From Todiramphus chloris collaris (Eukaryota; Chordata; Aves; Coraciiformes; Alcedinidae): a DNA stretch of 64,000 bases. The stretch's first letter is position 1. The number at the start of each line of letters is the position of its first letter. The notes beneath the pieces are model-generated. The model saw only the letters and a list, made by a program, of their open reading frames with translations. It was not told the origin of the DNA and made no database searches. Position numbers and translations under genes: made by a program. The stretch lies in assembly GCA_025345505.1 (NCBI GenBank), contig JANVCC010000022.1, positions 30,133,155 through 30,197,154 of the forward strand, given 5' to 3'. Shown piece by piece: positions 48,191-60,540 of the stretch.

Positions 48191-51032
48191 TACAACCAAG
48201 CAGGAGCACGGGGCATGGGTAGGGACAGAGAACATCAGCCTTACACAGGGGAATAGCTGCCAAGGAAATACTCACCTGTTGGTTAATGATGACAGAGCAA
48301 GTGTCAAGATAAGGTTTTGGAGGAGGGAAAGGGAATTTTATTTTAAGAATAAAGCCACTTTCACTCACACCCTTGTACCCACACACTTACAACCAGAAAA
48401 AAAGCATCTGTTCATCACCCAGGCACCAAGCCGTTTGTATCCAGGATCTGGTCGGGATCCCTTGCAGTGACACGGAGCACAAGGAACATGGCTCTGCAGT
48501 TCTCATCGTGGCTCCTTGAATGGCTGGTGAAAATGCACTGCTTTGGGATATTCTTTTGAACCCTGGAGCTGACAGCAACTGCCTTCTTTTGTCCTTTTAT
48601 CCTCCTGATGACTTCTGTGGGTCAACAGGGCTGACTTGCTGCCCTTTCTCTTCTCCCTGACTTTCTCAAGGCTCCAGTCTCAATCTTTATTCTCCTGCTA
48701 TCATCATCTTAATGTTTCAAGGCTTCATTTCAGCCTGGGTGTAGGTTGTCCTTTGCTGTAGACCATTCCTTGTTTACCTGATCCAGCCTGAAGGTGTAAT
48801 TGCCATCTCCAGCTCAGCTTAGCTCTGTGTGGATAAACGTGACCAGAGCTGTTCTTCTGCAGCAGATTTAGATGCCAGCAATTGCAGATGCAGTCCTGTG
48901 GCTTCTCCTAGATGAGAGATCAGACTAGAGCAGACTTCAGCCAGGGATCCAGAGACTCCTGCAAGGGCCTAGGTTGCTCCTAAGGGGTCTGTGGAAAGTG
49001 ATTGCACTGAGCTGCCCAACTGGCTATAGATCTGACTTTTGGGGAGATTTCTGTCTCTACTTGAAATCAGAAAGAAAAAAAAAAGGTTGAAACCCATTGA
49101 ATTAGATAATGCAAGAGCCTTCCAGTGGCCTTGACTACGCTATTCATTGAGGTCAGAAGCTGTTATGGAATTTTTCAATACATGATTTAATCTGGGCAGC
49201 CTGAGCTCCAGAAGCAGAGGGAGGAAACCCAGTGCTCCGGAGCCAGTGCCCCTCGGGCAAGGAAAGGGAACATTTTCAATGGCTTTTAGAGGACGTGTTG
49301 GCCAAGTCACACATGTTAGGGCCATTCACTGGCAGCACTATAAAGCTAGAAAAGCAGTATCAGGTGAGCTGCATAAAAGGGCAAAAATTGCTCTCTACTC
49401 TGCAGCATGCTAGTATTTGGGCACTTGTGGGGTTTAACTGCCTCACAATGGGAAGGCAGCTTCTTAAATGTAGGGTTTTAGTGGCCATCCTAGACACAGA
49501 GTTAGCAGCAGCTCCTCAGCAGGCAGCAACCTGCTGTGGCACTGACTTCTCAGCAACTAAGGTATCCCACAGCGGGGTCTGGGGTGCCCAGGCAGCAGCA
49601 CTGCCTCCCCCTGCACCTCCATCCACCCTAGGACATGCTGCACCTCTCTCTCCCCTTCCTCCACAGCAGTGCTGGGAGGCGAGCAGCTCCCTCTGGGAAC
49701 TGTTCTTTCTACATGAGAGAAAAAAAAGGCCTTTTTGTCATCTTCAGTTTGCTTTTCAGGCAGATCAGTCCATGGATCCCAGTTTCACCACGGCCAGGCA
49801 ACTGGTGGTGCCAGTGCAATGAGGGGAGCAGGGAGGGAAGAAGCCAAGGGAGGGCTGGGGGTGGATCCTGACTTCAGCCCAGTGATGTATGGTTATCACT
49901 GAGGGTATAACAGTCTCAACTCCAAGGAGACCAGTAGCAAAACAGATTTCCACGAACCACTTCAGCGTCTGCCATGATGGTGTTCTTTCCCTCCTTGGGC
50001 CTGGGAAAGTTTGAAGTTTTCTGCAGATGGTGTGTTCTATTCCAGAAAGTCTGGAACTTCGTTATCAAGGCAAACAAACCTGCGAATCCTAAGATTCACT
50101 GCCTTGTATCATTCACTCCCAGTGTCCCAGGGGAAAATAAACCAAAATGGTCACTGTCTGGTTCCTGCAGGGTGTGGGAGCACCTCACAGCAAGGAGAGG
50201 TGGCCGAGAGTTGGGAAGCACCCAGAGGATACCATAACTGTCCCTCCTCACCCTGCACTGCATAGCTCTTCACAGGCCCTCTGATAAATCTATGTTGTGA
50301 CAGATCTTCTAGGGCAATGTCTTCCAGACAAAGAAATGACACTGCCATGTCCCCACCAAGGTGAAGTCCACTAAACTTTCTGTCTCTCAAGTGCCAGTAG
50401 CATTTTGGTGGGTGTCTTTGATTTTAAAGACTGATAGAGCCCGGGTATTTATACCTCACACTCAAATACATCCAACTGTTTTTAAAACAGAAGTCATTGC
50501 CAGCCCAAGAAATATAATCTTATCCCAAGGCCTTGAGAAATTCAGTGGTTGTTGTGTAAGTGTCTTCCTCCATCGAAAGCAGCTCTTGGTCAAGGACACC
50601 TGATGCTAACCGATGGTGATAAGAGGACCACATCCCCCACTGCTGCAAATGGTCCCACTGCTCAATGTGGATCAGGCTCTGTATTTTGTTAACTAAAAAA
50701 CCACCACAGCCTGCTGAAAGGCGTTGTGCAGGCATCATCTGAGGCAGAGATCCCTGTCCATCTCCAAGTATGCTCAGCACAGAGGGACAATGGAGACCTC
50801 ACTTCAGGCTCTACATTCCGCAGGCTGGCTTTAGTCCCAGGAGCAGTGGCATCACTCCACACAGGCAGGGGATATCAGTTATACTACCCATCTTGGGGCC
50901 AATTAAACTCACAGAGCTGAGGAGAGGACAGCAAAGCTCCCCTGAGCAAAGGTGCCTCCTGCAGCATCTGTGAGATGGGGCAAATCTGGGGCATAAGCCA
51001 GGTTAGAAAACAACCCCTGATACAAGCAGAGC
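48191..51032. other. Intergenic DNA with a 196-codon open frame of doubtful status
   Basis: An open frame at 49232-49822 (+) is the longest in this block. Its translation is low in complexity toward the end (AAALPPPAPP) and resembles no family I know. It is more likely chance in GC-rich DNA, or part of a non-coding transcript, than a gene. Confidence 0.7.
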
Positions 51033-51110
51033 TCCTCTACTGTTAAAACATGTTTAAATGATCTTGAGTCATCACTGGGTATCATTTAAACATGCTTTAA
51101 CAACAGAGGA
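51033..51110 (-). ncRNA. Candidate 30-bp hairpin (pre-miRNA-like or palindromic element)
   Basis: Arms at 51033-51062 and 51081-51110 are inverted repeats of 30 nt with an 18-nt loop. 27 pairs are Watson-Crick and three are A/C mismatches on the plus strand. On the minus strand all three become G-U wobbles, so a minus-strand RNA would form an unbroken 30-bp stem of about 78 nt overall, the size of a pre-miRNA. The arms contain CATGTTTAAATGAT on the plus strand. I do not recognise a known miRNA. A short palindromic DNA transposon relic is the main alternative. Confidence 0.4.
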
Positions 51111-51340
51111 AGCCCATGTCTGAACATGTGTTTTATCTCCCTGCAGATATGTAATAGTGGTGGAAAGATCCTGGAAGTGCAGGGAAGCAGCAGTGACTCA
51201 CCATCTCCACGACGAAAGACGTGCTCCATGTCCCCAGAAGAATTTCCAGTGGTCATAAATGCTTAGCTAATTTTGATTTTTCTGGATGCAAGGTTTGTAA
51301 GGTCTTCTCCAGAAAGGGACCCTGATAGGACACCATCCCA

Positions 51341-51465
51341 TGCCTTGGTTTCCCCACCTGCACAGCCAGGGTAACTGGGCTGTCCCCACAGGAGCACAGG
51401 AAAGATGGATTGGTTAATATTTGCTTAGTGCTCCAGAGATAGTGCTATATAAGTCTAATTACATT
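51341..51465 (+). repeat. Ancient L3/MIR3-like 3' end
   Basis: TGCCTTGGTTTCCCCACCTG corresponds to the TGCCTCAGTTTCCCCATCTG block of L2/L3/MIR3 elements. Further on, GGTTAATATTTGCTTAGTGC and GATAGTGCTATATAAG match the L3-type tail (GTAAAGCGCTTTGAGATC, then GGCGCTATATAAG). Confidence 0.6.
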
Positions 51466-54400
51466 TTATGCCCTCATGTGATAAGGATGTCATCTTGGAT
51501 TAGAGGGGATTAGTTGTTAATGCCATTCCTGTACATACCGGTCCCCTCCAGGGCTTTGATTTATGCTGAGAAGCTTTTTTACTCTGCTTTCAAATCAGCA
51601 AGGTCCTCCTAGTTATGTTAATCAAGGAAGTCAAAGATTTTTGGTGGATGAAAACAGCAGCTGGTGGATACCTGGATATGCCTTCAGCCCCGGTGTGCGT
51701 GCTCAGGGATCACTGGTGGGCACTCAGCGAAATGGTTTTGCTTTGGTGTCCCTAAACCTCTGACATGGCCAGGGGAAGGGGATTCATGGTGTTCCCTCCC
51801 TGTGCTCTGGGAGCCAAACACACCACTAAGTTACTAAGTATGAATCTAAGTTAATGTTTAGCACTTGCCCAAAACACAGAGATTGCCAAATGCCAAAGGA
51901 AATGGAGTGAGAAGCCACATACCAGTAATGATTCCAGGGCAAAATGCTACTGAGAGGACATCCCCACATCCCAGCAGTGCCGCTCTCAAGGGAATGCTCT
52001 GATCTGCTGCAACATCCCAGAGCAAGCAAGAGGGGAATCCGGCTCCCAGGCTGCACGGCGAGAGCCAAGCGACTCACAGGGATTTTGCTTTTATAAACCC
52101 ATTGCTGTGCAGTTTCCATCCCTTCACCACAGTGACCGTGGCTGTTCTCAGAGAACTGCCTGGAGAGCCAAAGCACTCTCCCCTGGTTGCAGAGCTATCA
52201 GGGATGGAACTGAGATCCCTTCCAGGGATCCTTTCCGAGAACTCCCACTTGTTCTGAGCATAGGTTCACCCCTGGCATAGGGTGGATTTCAGGCACTGGC
52301 TCTGAAGAAAAAGGGCTGTCCTGTCCCCACCTCCTGCTAGTATGGGTTTGTCCCAGAGGAAACCCTGGGTCCATCGCCTACTGCTGAACACCCAGGATTA
52401 GCCAGGAGAAGGAGATGGGGATGAGAAAAGGCTGACATAAGGAGAGGCACCAAGGTCTCTTTATGGTCCCAGAAGCACCCATGATGATGAGAGGGCATAG
52501 CTGAGTGAGGAAGAGGACAGCCAAACCTTCAGCCCAGCTCTGTGGTGCCCATGAGGGCTCAGATGAGCACAGCACAGGCTGAGAGTGCTGGGAGCCAAGC
52601 CACACTGGGCTGGTGCTGCTGCTCCAGGGTCAGTGGGATGCAAAAGTAACTGGGGCTTTCTACTTACCTGGGTCAACTCTACAAGGCAAATAACTACCTC
52701 CACTCAGCAAAAAGAGCTGGCCTGTTGCAAGACAGGGACTAAATACCTGCTGCTGTCACTCTGCGTAAGTGCTTCCTATCCTCCCAGGGCAAGAGGAGCT
52801 GGGGTACAGATGGGGGCATCCTATGTGACTGTCTCCAGCACAGCATCCTTAGCTCAGGCCAGTTCTGCAAAGCAGAGCCAAAGCTGGCCAGGAGACTGAA
52901 TTTTCACTCCTTAAAAAAAAAAAAACCAAAAAGTCAAGATTTTGGGGGGAAAATGTTCAGTGTCTGAAACAAGACATATTTCCTGGAATCCAACCCATGG
53001 CACAACAAACACTGGGGCAGCTGCAAGGCAGGGTGCTGGGGGATGCAGATGCCACCAGGGTGCCCTGGCTTGGCACAGCCCACCCAGAGAGCAGAGCCTC
53101 AGCAAAGCCATCACCCTTGGAGCCCCAAGCACCGTGCTTCTTAAGCTACAAAGGCCAACCTCCCTCCCAGCAGCTACTCCAAATGCAGGGCACGGAGCCA
53201 AGCAGGATCCCATTAGCAATTTGATCAAACTCAATGTTTTTTGTCAGGACATTTCCATTTCAGTGAGTCAGCAGCCTTGGAAAGCGTCTGCTGACAGCAG
53301 TGAAACTTGAGGTGGACACGCAGGGAAAGGCCCCTGGGACACACACCTGACCTGGCTGCAAGGACCCTGTGTTCAGAAGGAGCCATGCAGTTAACTTCCC
53401 CACTTTTTGGCCAATTACCCTCCAGTCTATTCCTTGTCCATAAGCAGAAGAGCTCATCCAAGCTAAGTTCTCAGGTTATGTGGACCAACGTGTATCAGGT
53501 TGAGACAACAGAAGGATCATTTAAATTTTTCTTGCTAAGCTCAGGACTTGCCTCATTCAAAGGGAAGAGATCATCCTCCCTCTCTGCATTTGCCTATCAC
53601 ATATTTCAGGGCTGCTTTCACGTCTTCCCTGGCCCCTTCTGTTGCCCATTATCCAACTCAGGTCAAGCTTGCTGGGAGTCATCATGGTGTCACCAATCTT
53701 TGGCCATCATCCAAACTGCCCACATCTTCCCAGTCCCCGCATGATGCCAGCCCTTCTTTGCAAACCCCCAGTGCTTTTTTTCAGAAGGTCCTCACGCCCT
53801 TCACAAGGATTTATGGCCCAACTGTCACTCAGCAGAGATGGAGGAGTTAGCGCTGTCGGACCAGAGATGGAGGAGATAGGGCAGGGCGTGCAGGCATGGG
53901 GGAAGCCAGCAGATGGGATACTTGCCAAGAGCCCAAGAATGCTGCCAGCCCCCACTCCCCACTTCTCCTGCAGCTATGGGGTGGGGAGTCTGTACACAGG
54001 GAGCAGAGCCAGGTCTTCAACATTATCTCACAGCACTTGGACTGGGCTTTCACCTGTCCCAAAATAGAGGATGGCTCCAACATGGCTCTGAAGAGACAAG
54101 ACAGGGAGTAAAACTGGCCTGGGGACTCACAGCACAGACCAGAGTCAGGGAGCCCCTGCCAGGAGAGAGCTTTGTTTCCCTCCTCGCATTCATTTTTTGT
54201 TTAGTTTTTAATGAGGATGGGTTACAGGAGGACTGACAGACGTGGGACTCGGCTGCTCACCTCCCTCTCCCAGAAGTGTCTGTTGCTGCTGCGGGTATCT
54301 CCTTGCAGGAAAAAGCAGGAAAAAACTGGCAGGGAGTGGACAGGAGTGGCAAGCAGATTAGAAACCCAGCTCCTATTTATAGACCGTCAGTGGAGAAACT

Positions 54401-55489
54401 GCCCCCGTGACGGGGCCATCTGTTTAACCCTTTCAGCCCCGAGCACCAGCCTGCCCAGAGATGCTAAGCCAGCCCCAGCCTGTGCCATGAAGGAGCATTT
54501 TGGTGCAGGGGAAGCAGGAGAGACCTCGTGCCGAGGCAGCCGTGGAGGGGACAGGAGGCAGTCCCAGGCATAATGAACCTTACAGGGACTATTCCTAAGC
54601 AAGGATGATGTGCAGCAAGATGGGCTTACGAGTGTAAAGAAGTTGTGCCACTGGGACAAGGAAGGGAATATCCCAGTGTTCTGCTGCATGGCAGCCAGAG
54701 TGAGACAAAAGAATTTTCTCTAACAGGGAGATAAGGAAGAAGTTTTAGGGGCAACTCCAATGTTTCCAGCTTCTCTTGCGAACCCCTAAGCTTTGGCAGG
54801 TTTGGGGGCCGTTGCTCTGAGGGCTGCTGCATATTTGTTGCCCACAAGTGGCTGCTGATGCTCCACTTGGAGGTCAGCTCCATCTCATGGGAGTGGGTTG
54901 TGGCCCCTACCTCCAACTGCTCCCCACCATGGTCACCCCAGAGCTCATCAGCAAGAGGACAGACAGATACTGTTACCAGCTCCCTGCCAAATTCCTGGTG
55001 ATTTGTTAAACCTGTTGGTGTTTCCAAGGAGCTGTCACACAAAGACCAAAAAACATAGAAATCACTTTGTAAGTGCCCTGTACATCCAACGGCTGGGACA
55101 AGGAGCTGAGCAGAGCGTGGCGTCCCAGCAGGAGGCAGTCAGCACAACCCCAGATCCAGGAACACACTGGTGCCATCTTCCTGAGGCTCCCCTTCGAGTA
55201 CTATTCTACCTGCTGTCAGTTATGGGGGCCTTTATGCCATGCTGGGTTGTTAAATGCAGAAACTGGGTAGTGCCAGTTTATTCAGACTCCTGCTTTCCCA
55301 GGTCTGGATTTCACCAAAAGAAGACGTAAGCAAAGACCCATCTGGAGAGAGTGAGCTTCATTATGAGAAAAAAAATCAAACCCCAGTGTTAGACCTTGGG
55401 GCACCCTAAACAGAACAAAAATGTTGCTTAGCTCTGACACTCTGTGTTAGACTTCAGCATAATCCAGTTTACCTGCGGGAGAAGGGAAA
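51466..55489. other. GC-richer intergenic DNA, no gene seen
   Basis: Many short overlapping frames exist on both strands but none resembles a protein family, and no paired splice sites around a conserved frame were found. No LINE copies were noticed in this stretch. Confidence 0.75.
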
Positions 55490-55793
55490 GAGCTGCAACA
55501 CTGAAACAGGGTAGATTTACATTGGATATAGGGGAAAAAAATGTTTTACAAGAAGAGTGGGGAGGCATGAGAACAGGTTGCCCAGAAGGGTTGTGAGTGT
55601 CCCATCATTGGAAGCAGTCAAGGTCAGATTGGACTGGGCTTTGAGCAACCTGACCTAGTGAAAAATGTCCCTGTCCATGGCAGGGGGAATGGACTAGATG
55701 ATCTGTAACTGCCCCTTCCTACCCAAACCAGGGGAATGGACTAGATGATCTGTAACTGCCCCTTCCTACCCAAACCAGACTGTGATTCTGTAA
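55490..55793 (+). mobile_element. CR1 LINE 3' fragment with an internal 47-bp duplication
   Basis: It includes GTAGATTTACATTGGATATA, GAACAGGTTGCCCAGAAGG and GGGGGAATGGACTAGATGAT, and ends in ACTGTGATTCTGT. The 47-bp segment before the tail is present twice (55684-55730 and 55731-55777) with no difference. Confidence 0.88.
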
Positions 55794-58700
55794 AAAAAAG
55801 TGTCATAGCTGCTTAGCTGAGAGTTGGGAATTGGTACCAGGCCAGCAACTGCTGCCGGTAATGGAGGTTGCTGAGCCAGAAGCTGCTGCAGGCTGGACAC
55901 ACACAGGCTGTCCCACATCTCCAGCAATGCAGCTCCTGTGCTGGCACCAGCACACAGACAGCCGGCAGTATTTTTCACTCCATTTCATCTCCTGCAGCTC
56001 CAGAGGCCGAGTGGCTCTGCAAGGCTGGACAGTCTGAAATCAGCCCTACTCCCTGCATGGGGAAGGCTCCAAAAACAAAAGGCTGGGTCCAGGCAGGTTT
56101 CATTGCAATTCTCCATCATTTAAGAACCAAATCTTCCCCCCTCAAGCCCCCTCAGGTATAGATCTCAGCCATTTGCTGCCTCTGCCACAGAGAGACTTTC
56201 CAGCTGTTCTCCTGCTTGCTTGTGTCAATAGCTATTTTTACAAGATTGCTTTTCTTTACTTCTTAATTGATCTAAATCCTTTTCCTTAGCTTTCTTGTTA
56301 AATGTGGATTTAGAGAAGGGGTTCATTATCTCAGCCATTTTTAAGTCATTATGAATTTCATCCCTCTCCTCATTAATTACTCATTACCCCTCAGCTCTGA
56401 AGGGCTGCTTTGTCCCTGATGTGTTTGTGAACAGCATCCCTGACACCCTGTAATCCCCCCGGCCCCGCGTTAGCTTGGTCTGGTTTACGCTGCCTTTGCT
56501 TTCCCCTCTGCTGCTCCCTGTCTGCTCTGCTCCCCAGTGAGCTCTTGCCCTTTCACCGCAGCCAAGCAGCTGTTTCCTCAGCCCCATGTCCCTCGGTGGG
56601 TCAAAGCCCCATGAGCAACATCCTCATGCATCGTGGCTGACCCAAGGGACAAGCGCGCACTCCCCTTGGCCCCATGCTGCCCAGCAAGGAGAGTCACTGG
56701 CTCCTAGCTAATGGGCTGGCACTCCAGTTTGGATAGAAATAGCCCTTTTTTGGAAAGCAATGGCTTTGCTTGGCCTGTTTCAGTACCTGACAAGTTATGC
56801 CAAAGCAGCATGGAGAGCATAGCAGTGCTGTGTACAGGCCTTGGGTTTAACAGGCCAATATTTCCCGAGCCTTTGGCTGCAGTAAGATCCCCAGGGAGAA
56901 CCTGAAACATTTAAGCATCTCCTGTGTTACAGCAGTCCAGGGGAGCACAGCAGCTGCAAGGATGTAACTGTCCTCCCATCCATGCATGAGCACTGCCCTG
57001 GCAGGGCAGAGTTGTGCATGGTTTGGGCACAGATACTGACCCTGCTATTGAAACTACCTTCCCTAGCCCATTTCATATGCACACATTAGCTATTATCCCA
57101 TATTTAGCATGAAGGGATCTGTGACTGGGGATCACAACAAGTGATGGTCTTTCTCTGGACCCAAACAAAGACGGGACCAGCCAGTGTCTGCTGGCAAGAG
57201 ACTCTCTTCACCCTAGCCTGATGCTCGGGTTGACTTACATGCCCATGTTGCCCTAGCAGCTTCACAAAAGCCTCGCAGGACATTTTTTTCCCCCATGACA
57301 GCAGGGGATAGTGATTCACAGCCTGTCCTCTCCTCCCCAAGGTCAGTATTATATCCATTTTTACTCTGAGCCTCCTCCCAGCAGGCTGCTGCCAGGACTG
57401 GGACATGTTCACCAGGGAGGGCCTTTTCCGTACTTCGTGGATGTGCATGAAAAGGCAAAGCAGGAAAAATGTGTTGGGATGGTAAAGTGAATAGAGGGGT
57501 GTCTGATATTTGCTCGGGGAGGGTAAACGAGGATTGCACAAGCAAGCAACTGGGTTGCACAATCAAGCAAGAAGCAGTGGAATTATTTAACTTAACAAGC
57601 TACCACTGATCATCTGAGCTGTACTTTCTCAGGGCTTTTAAGCCAAAACATTTTTCAACTGGAGTAAATTAAGATAAGGCACCTGGTCCAGAAATGCAAG
57701 CAACTTTGCTGACACACTCTGAGCCACAACTCAGCACACCCCTTGGTGAGAGAGAAGGGGGTCACAAAATAATTTGAGGGGGATTGCAAAGCATCAGGCT
57801 GCAAAGAAATCAGCAGCAGTTCAGACCCTCCAGGACAGAGAAATGAATGAAGAACAGGCTGCAAGTAAATCATAGAAGTGCTTAGAGAAAGCCTTAATGC
57901 TTGCCAGGGATCTGCTACCTTTAATTGCTGGCAGCAACTCTGGTCCTCCACTGCAGGGAGAGCCCAGCAATACTAAGCCAGCAATTACAGCCCTTCTCCA
58001 TCTGTGGAACAAGCATGTGGCTTAGGACAAGAGGGGACTTCCTTACAAAGGAGCTACAAGGGACAGATACCTTGAGAGGGTTCTGTAAACACCCCCTTGT
58101 CAACGCGCTGCAGACTCAGCCCTGGAGGACACACCAAAATCCTGCCCAGGAGGAGCCAGGAGTCTGAGTGAGGGGATTGTTTTCATCTGCTCCCGTATTT
58201 CATTTGGAGTAACTGCTCTGGGATGCTCCTGTCAAGCTTTTCACTTGCCGCAGTTGCATCCCACAAAACCGTTGCCTCCTGCCATGCTGTTTCTGCAGCA
58301 ACAAGGGGTGGCCTGTGCTGGCACCCCCAAAAGTGCCAGTCTTGGCACCAAGGCCCGTATTTGTGTATCACCCAAAGAGCTCAACAGAGGATCAGACCTG
58401 GGCAGCGAGTGCTTGGAAGCACAAGCCATTACTGAGAGAAGACATTTGCTCCACAAGGAGCTCTGTGCATCTGGCAATGGTTGGTGATGAGCCAGCAGCT
58501 GCAGCTCCATCTTGGCCTTCTTTCTTATAACCTAAGCAACAGCACAAAGGTTTGGCAAAACCCCGTCACAGGACAGGGAGAGGTGCTCTCTGGCGATGGA
58601 GTCCAATCCTTGCTGCCCAGTGCTCTGGAGGGAAAGGAGACCTCCAGGCATGTAGGCAACTCTATGCACGAGTCTTGCATTAACTGACAGAGTGACCTAT

Positions 58701-59514
58701 TTCTGCATCTGCAGGATGCCCCTCTCTCAGCACCACAAAGGGTTTTGCAAGGGCTGACCATTTTAAGCACGTGTCAGTGACATCCAGCTCCCCAGCTTGG
58801 CTTGTCTAATACCACATTTGCAATGCCTCAGATTTCAGAGCTTTTCCAAATCCCTTAGGTTTGTAGGGCTAATTTAGGCCAGCATCTAGAGTTTTACAAT
58901 GCACAGACCAGATAGCACTCTGCTCATTCTCTCTTCCCTTTCTTATAACCACAGGTACCTGGCACTATTCAGAAAAAACATGTGGGCAGTGCCCTGGGAA
59001 GAAGCCGGGGTCAATGGGAAAGGGTGGACGTTTCCTCATCCTACTCCAACACACAGCATAGTAACAAAAGACCCTGCCACTGCAGAGGTGAGATAGTCCA
59101 GCTGCAGCAGGACCACTGTTCCTCACTCACAGCTGGATCCCTGACTCTTTATGCAAAACTGTCCCTGGGCTGCAAGGGGCAGTGCTTGGTGGCAGTCAAG
59201 AGCAGCAGGACAAAGGAGACACCAGTGAGGGCTGCTGATGCTGTGAAGGGTCTGCAGCTAAACAAAATAATCGCTTGTCTGAAGCTTGCCAAAAAAAAAT
59301 TGTCAAACTTGTTCTAGTTCAGGAACTATCCGGAGAGTAAAAATGACAGATACAATAATCCTCTTGCAGGAGCAGAGAGAGGGAATAGTTTAACCAGCTG
59401 TGCCCTACCCAGCACAGCCAGAACCACTGTGTCCTACATGCTGGTGTTCACACTCTGTAACACTCTGTGGGCTCTGTCTGGGAACAGTCATACCCAAAGC
59501 CTTTCATAGGAAAT
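55794..59514. other. Intergenic DNA with an AT-rich island
   Basis: GC-moderate DNA with no recognisable coding exon. A distinct AT-rich segment with TAAT-type homeodomain cores lies at about 56215-56400. Confidence 0.75.
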
Positions 59515-59777
59515 ACAGTGCAAGTGCAACTCAGTGCAAGCTGAAACACAGGAAGTTCCACCTCAACACGAGGAAAAACTTCTTCACTGTGAGAGTGACA
59601 GAGCCTGGAACAGGCTGCCCAGAGAGGTTTGGAGTCTCCTCCTCTAGAGACTTTCAAGACCTGCCTGGGTCTGTTCCTGTGCAGCCTGCCCTAGGTGTTG
59701 TTAGTGCACTGGCAGGGGGTTGGAACCGATGATCTCCAGAGGTCCCTTCTAACTCCTAACATTCTGTGATTCTATGA
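59515..59777 (+). mobile_element. CR1 LINE 3' fragment
   Basis: It runs from GGAAGTTCCACCTCAACACG through CAGGCTGCCCAGAGAGG and GGTTGGAACCGATGATCTCC to the GATTCTATGAA tail. It matches the 3' part of the copy at 46161-47270 closely, in inverted orientation. Confidence 0.93.
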
Positions 59778-60534
59778 AATATGAACCTCCCATGCTCTCC
59801 TGACTTCCTCACACTCACCACAAGAGATTTGAAGACCTTTTATCTTGATACTAAAGGAAGAGTGCTGAGGTAGAAGTCACACCATAGGGGATCCGTTTCC
59901 CTAGTGTAGAGCACAGCTTCACTACAGGCTTTTGAACTATGATGAGCTATTATCCCCCAGGATAACACAGAAACACTTGAGCACTCAGGCTCCCCAGCCA
60001 CTTCAAAGTCAAGGTCTTCGTCTTTTGGCACCAGACACAGAGACCTGTGCAGTTCTCACATTTTCTCCTCCCCCAAACACTTCATTACCCAAATTTCTAC
60101 TGCCACCTCTGCAATGCTCTTAAGAAGCCTCATAACACAGGCATCTTTTGAAGCCCTTGCTCCTTGCGTTCCATGACTTTGCACAAGAGCATCAGCTTTC
60201 AAACAGCATATGGCTTTCCAGTTTGTAACATCACAAGAAACCCCTAAAATCATGACTTCCCAAAAGCTTTTAACAAGCTGACAGCAAAACGCTAGCACCC
60301 CAAGAGATCAGCTGCCTCTGGCCCCACTGCTGCTCACAGAGTGAAACAGCCAGCCCATCACACACCTGCTAATTAATGCACGAAATGACAGCAGCCAGGG
60401 CAGGAGTAGAAGCAAATCCTTTACAAGCAGAGGCTGCTAGAATGAGGAGCTGTGCTGGATAATGAATCTCCTTCAATGTTTCTCTCCGCAAAAGACACCA
60501 AACTTCCACTTACTCTAGGGCAAACTCAAAAGGT

Positions 60535-60540
60535 TTTATT
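60535..60540 (-). terminator. Poly(A) signal AATAAA, minus strand
   Basis: TTTATT on the plus strand, preceded on the minus strand by a 16-nt A-run and followed by GTGGAAGTTTGGTGTCTTT, a plausible G/T-rich downstream element. Cleavage would fall near 60505-60525. Confidence 0.55.
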
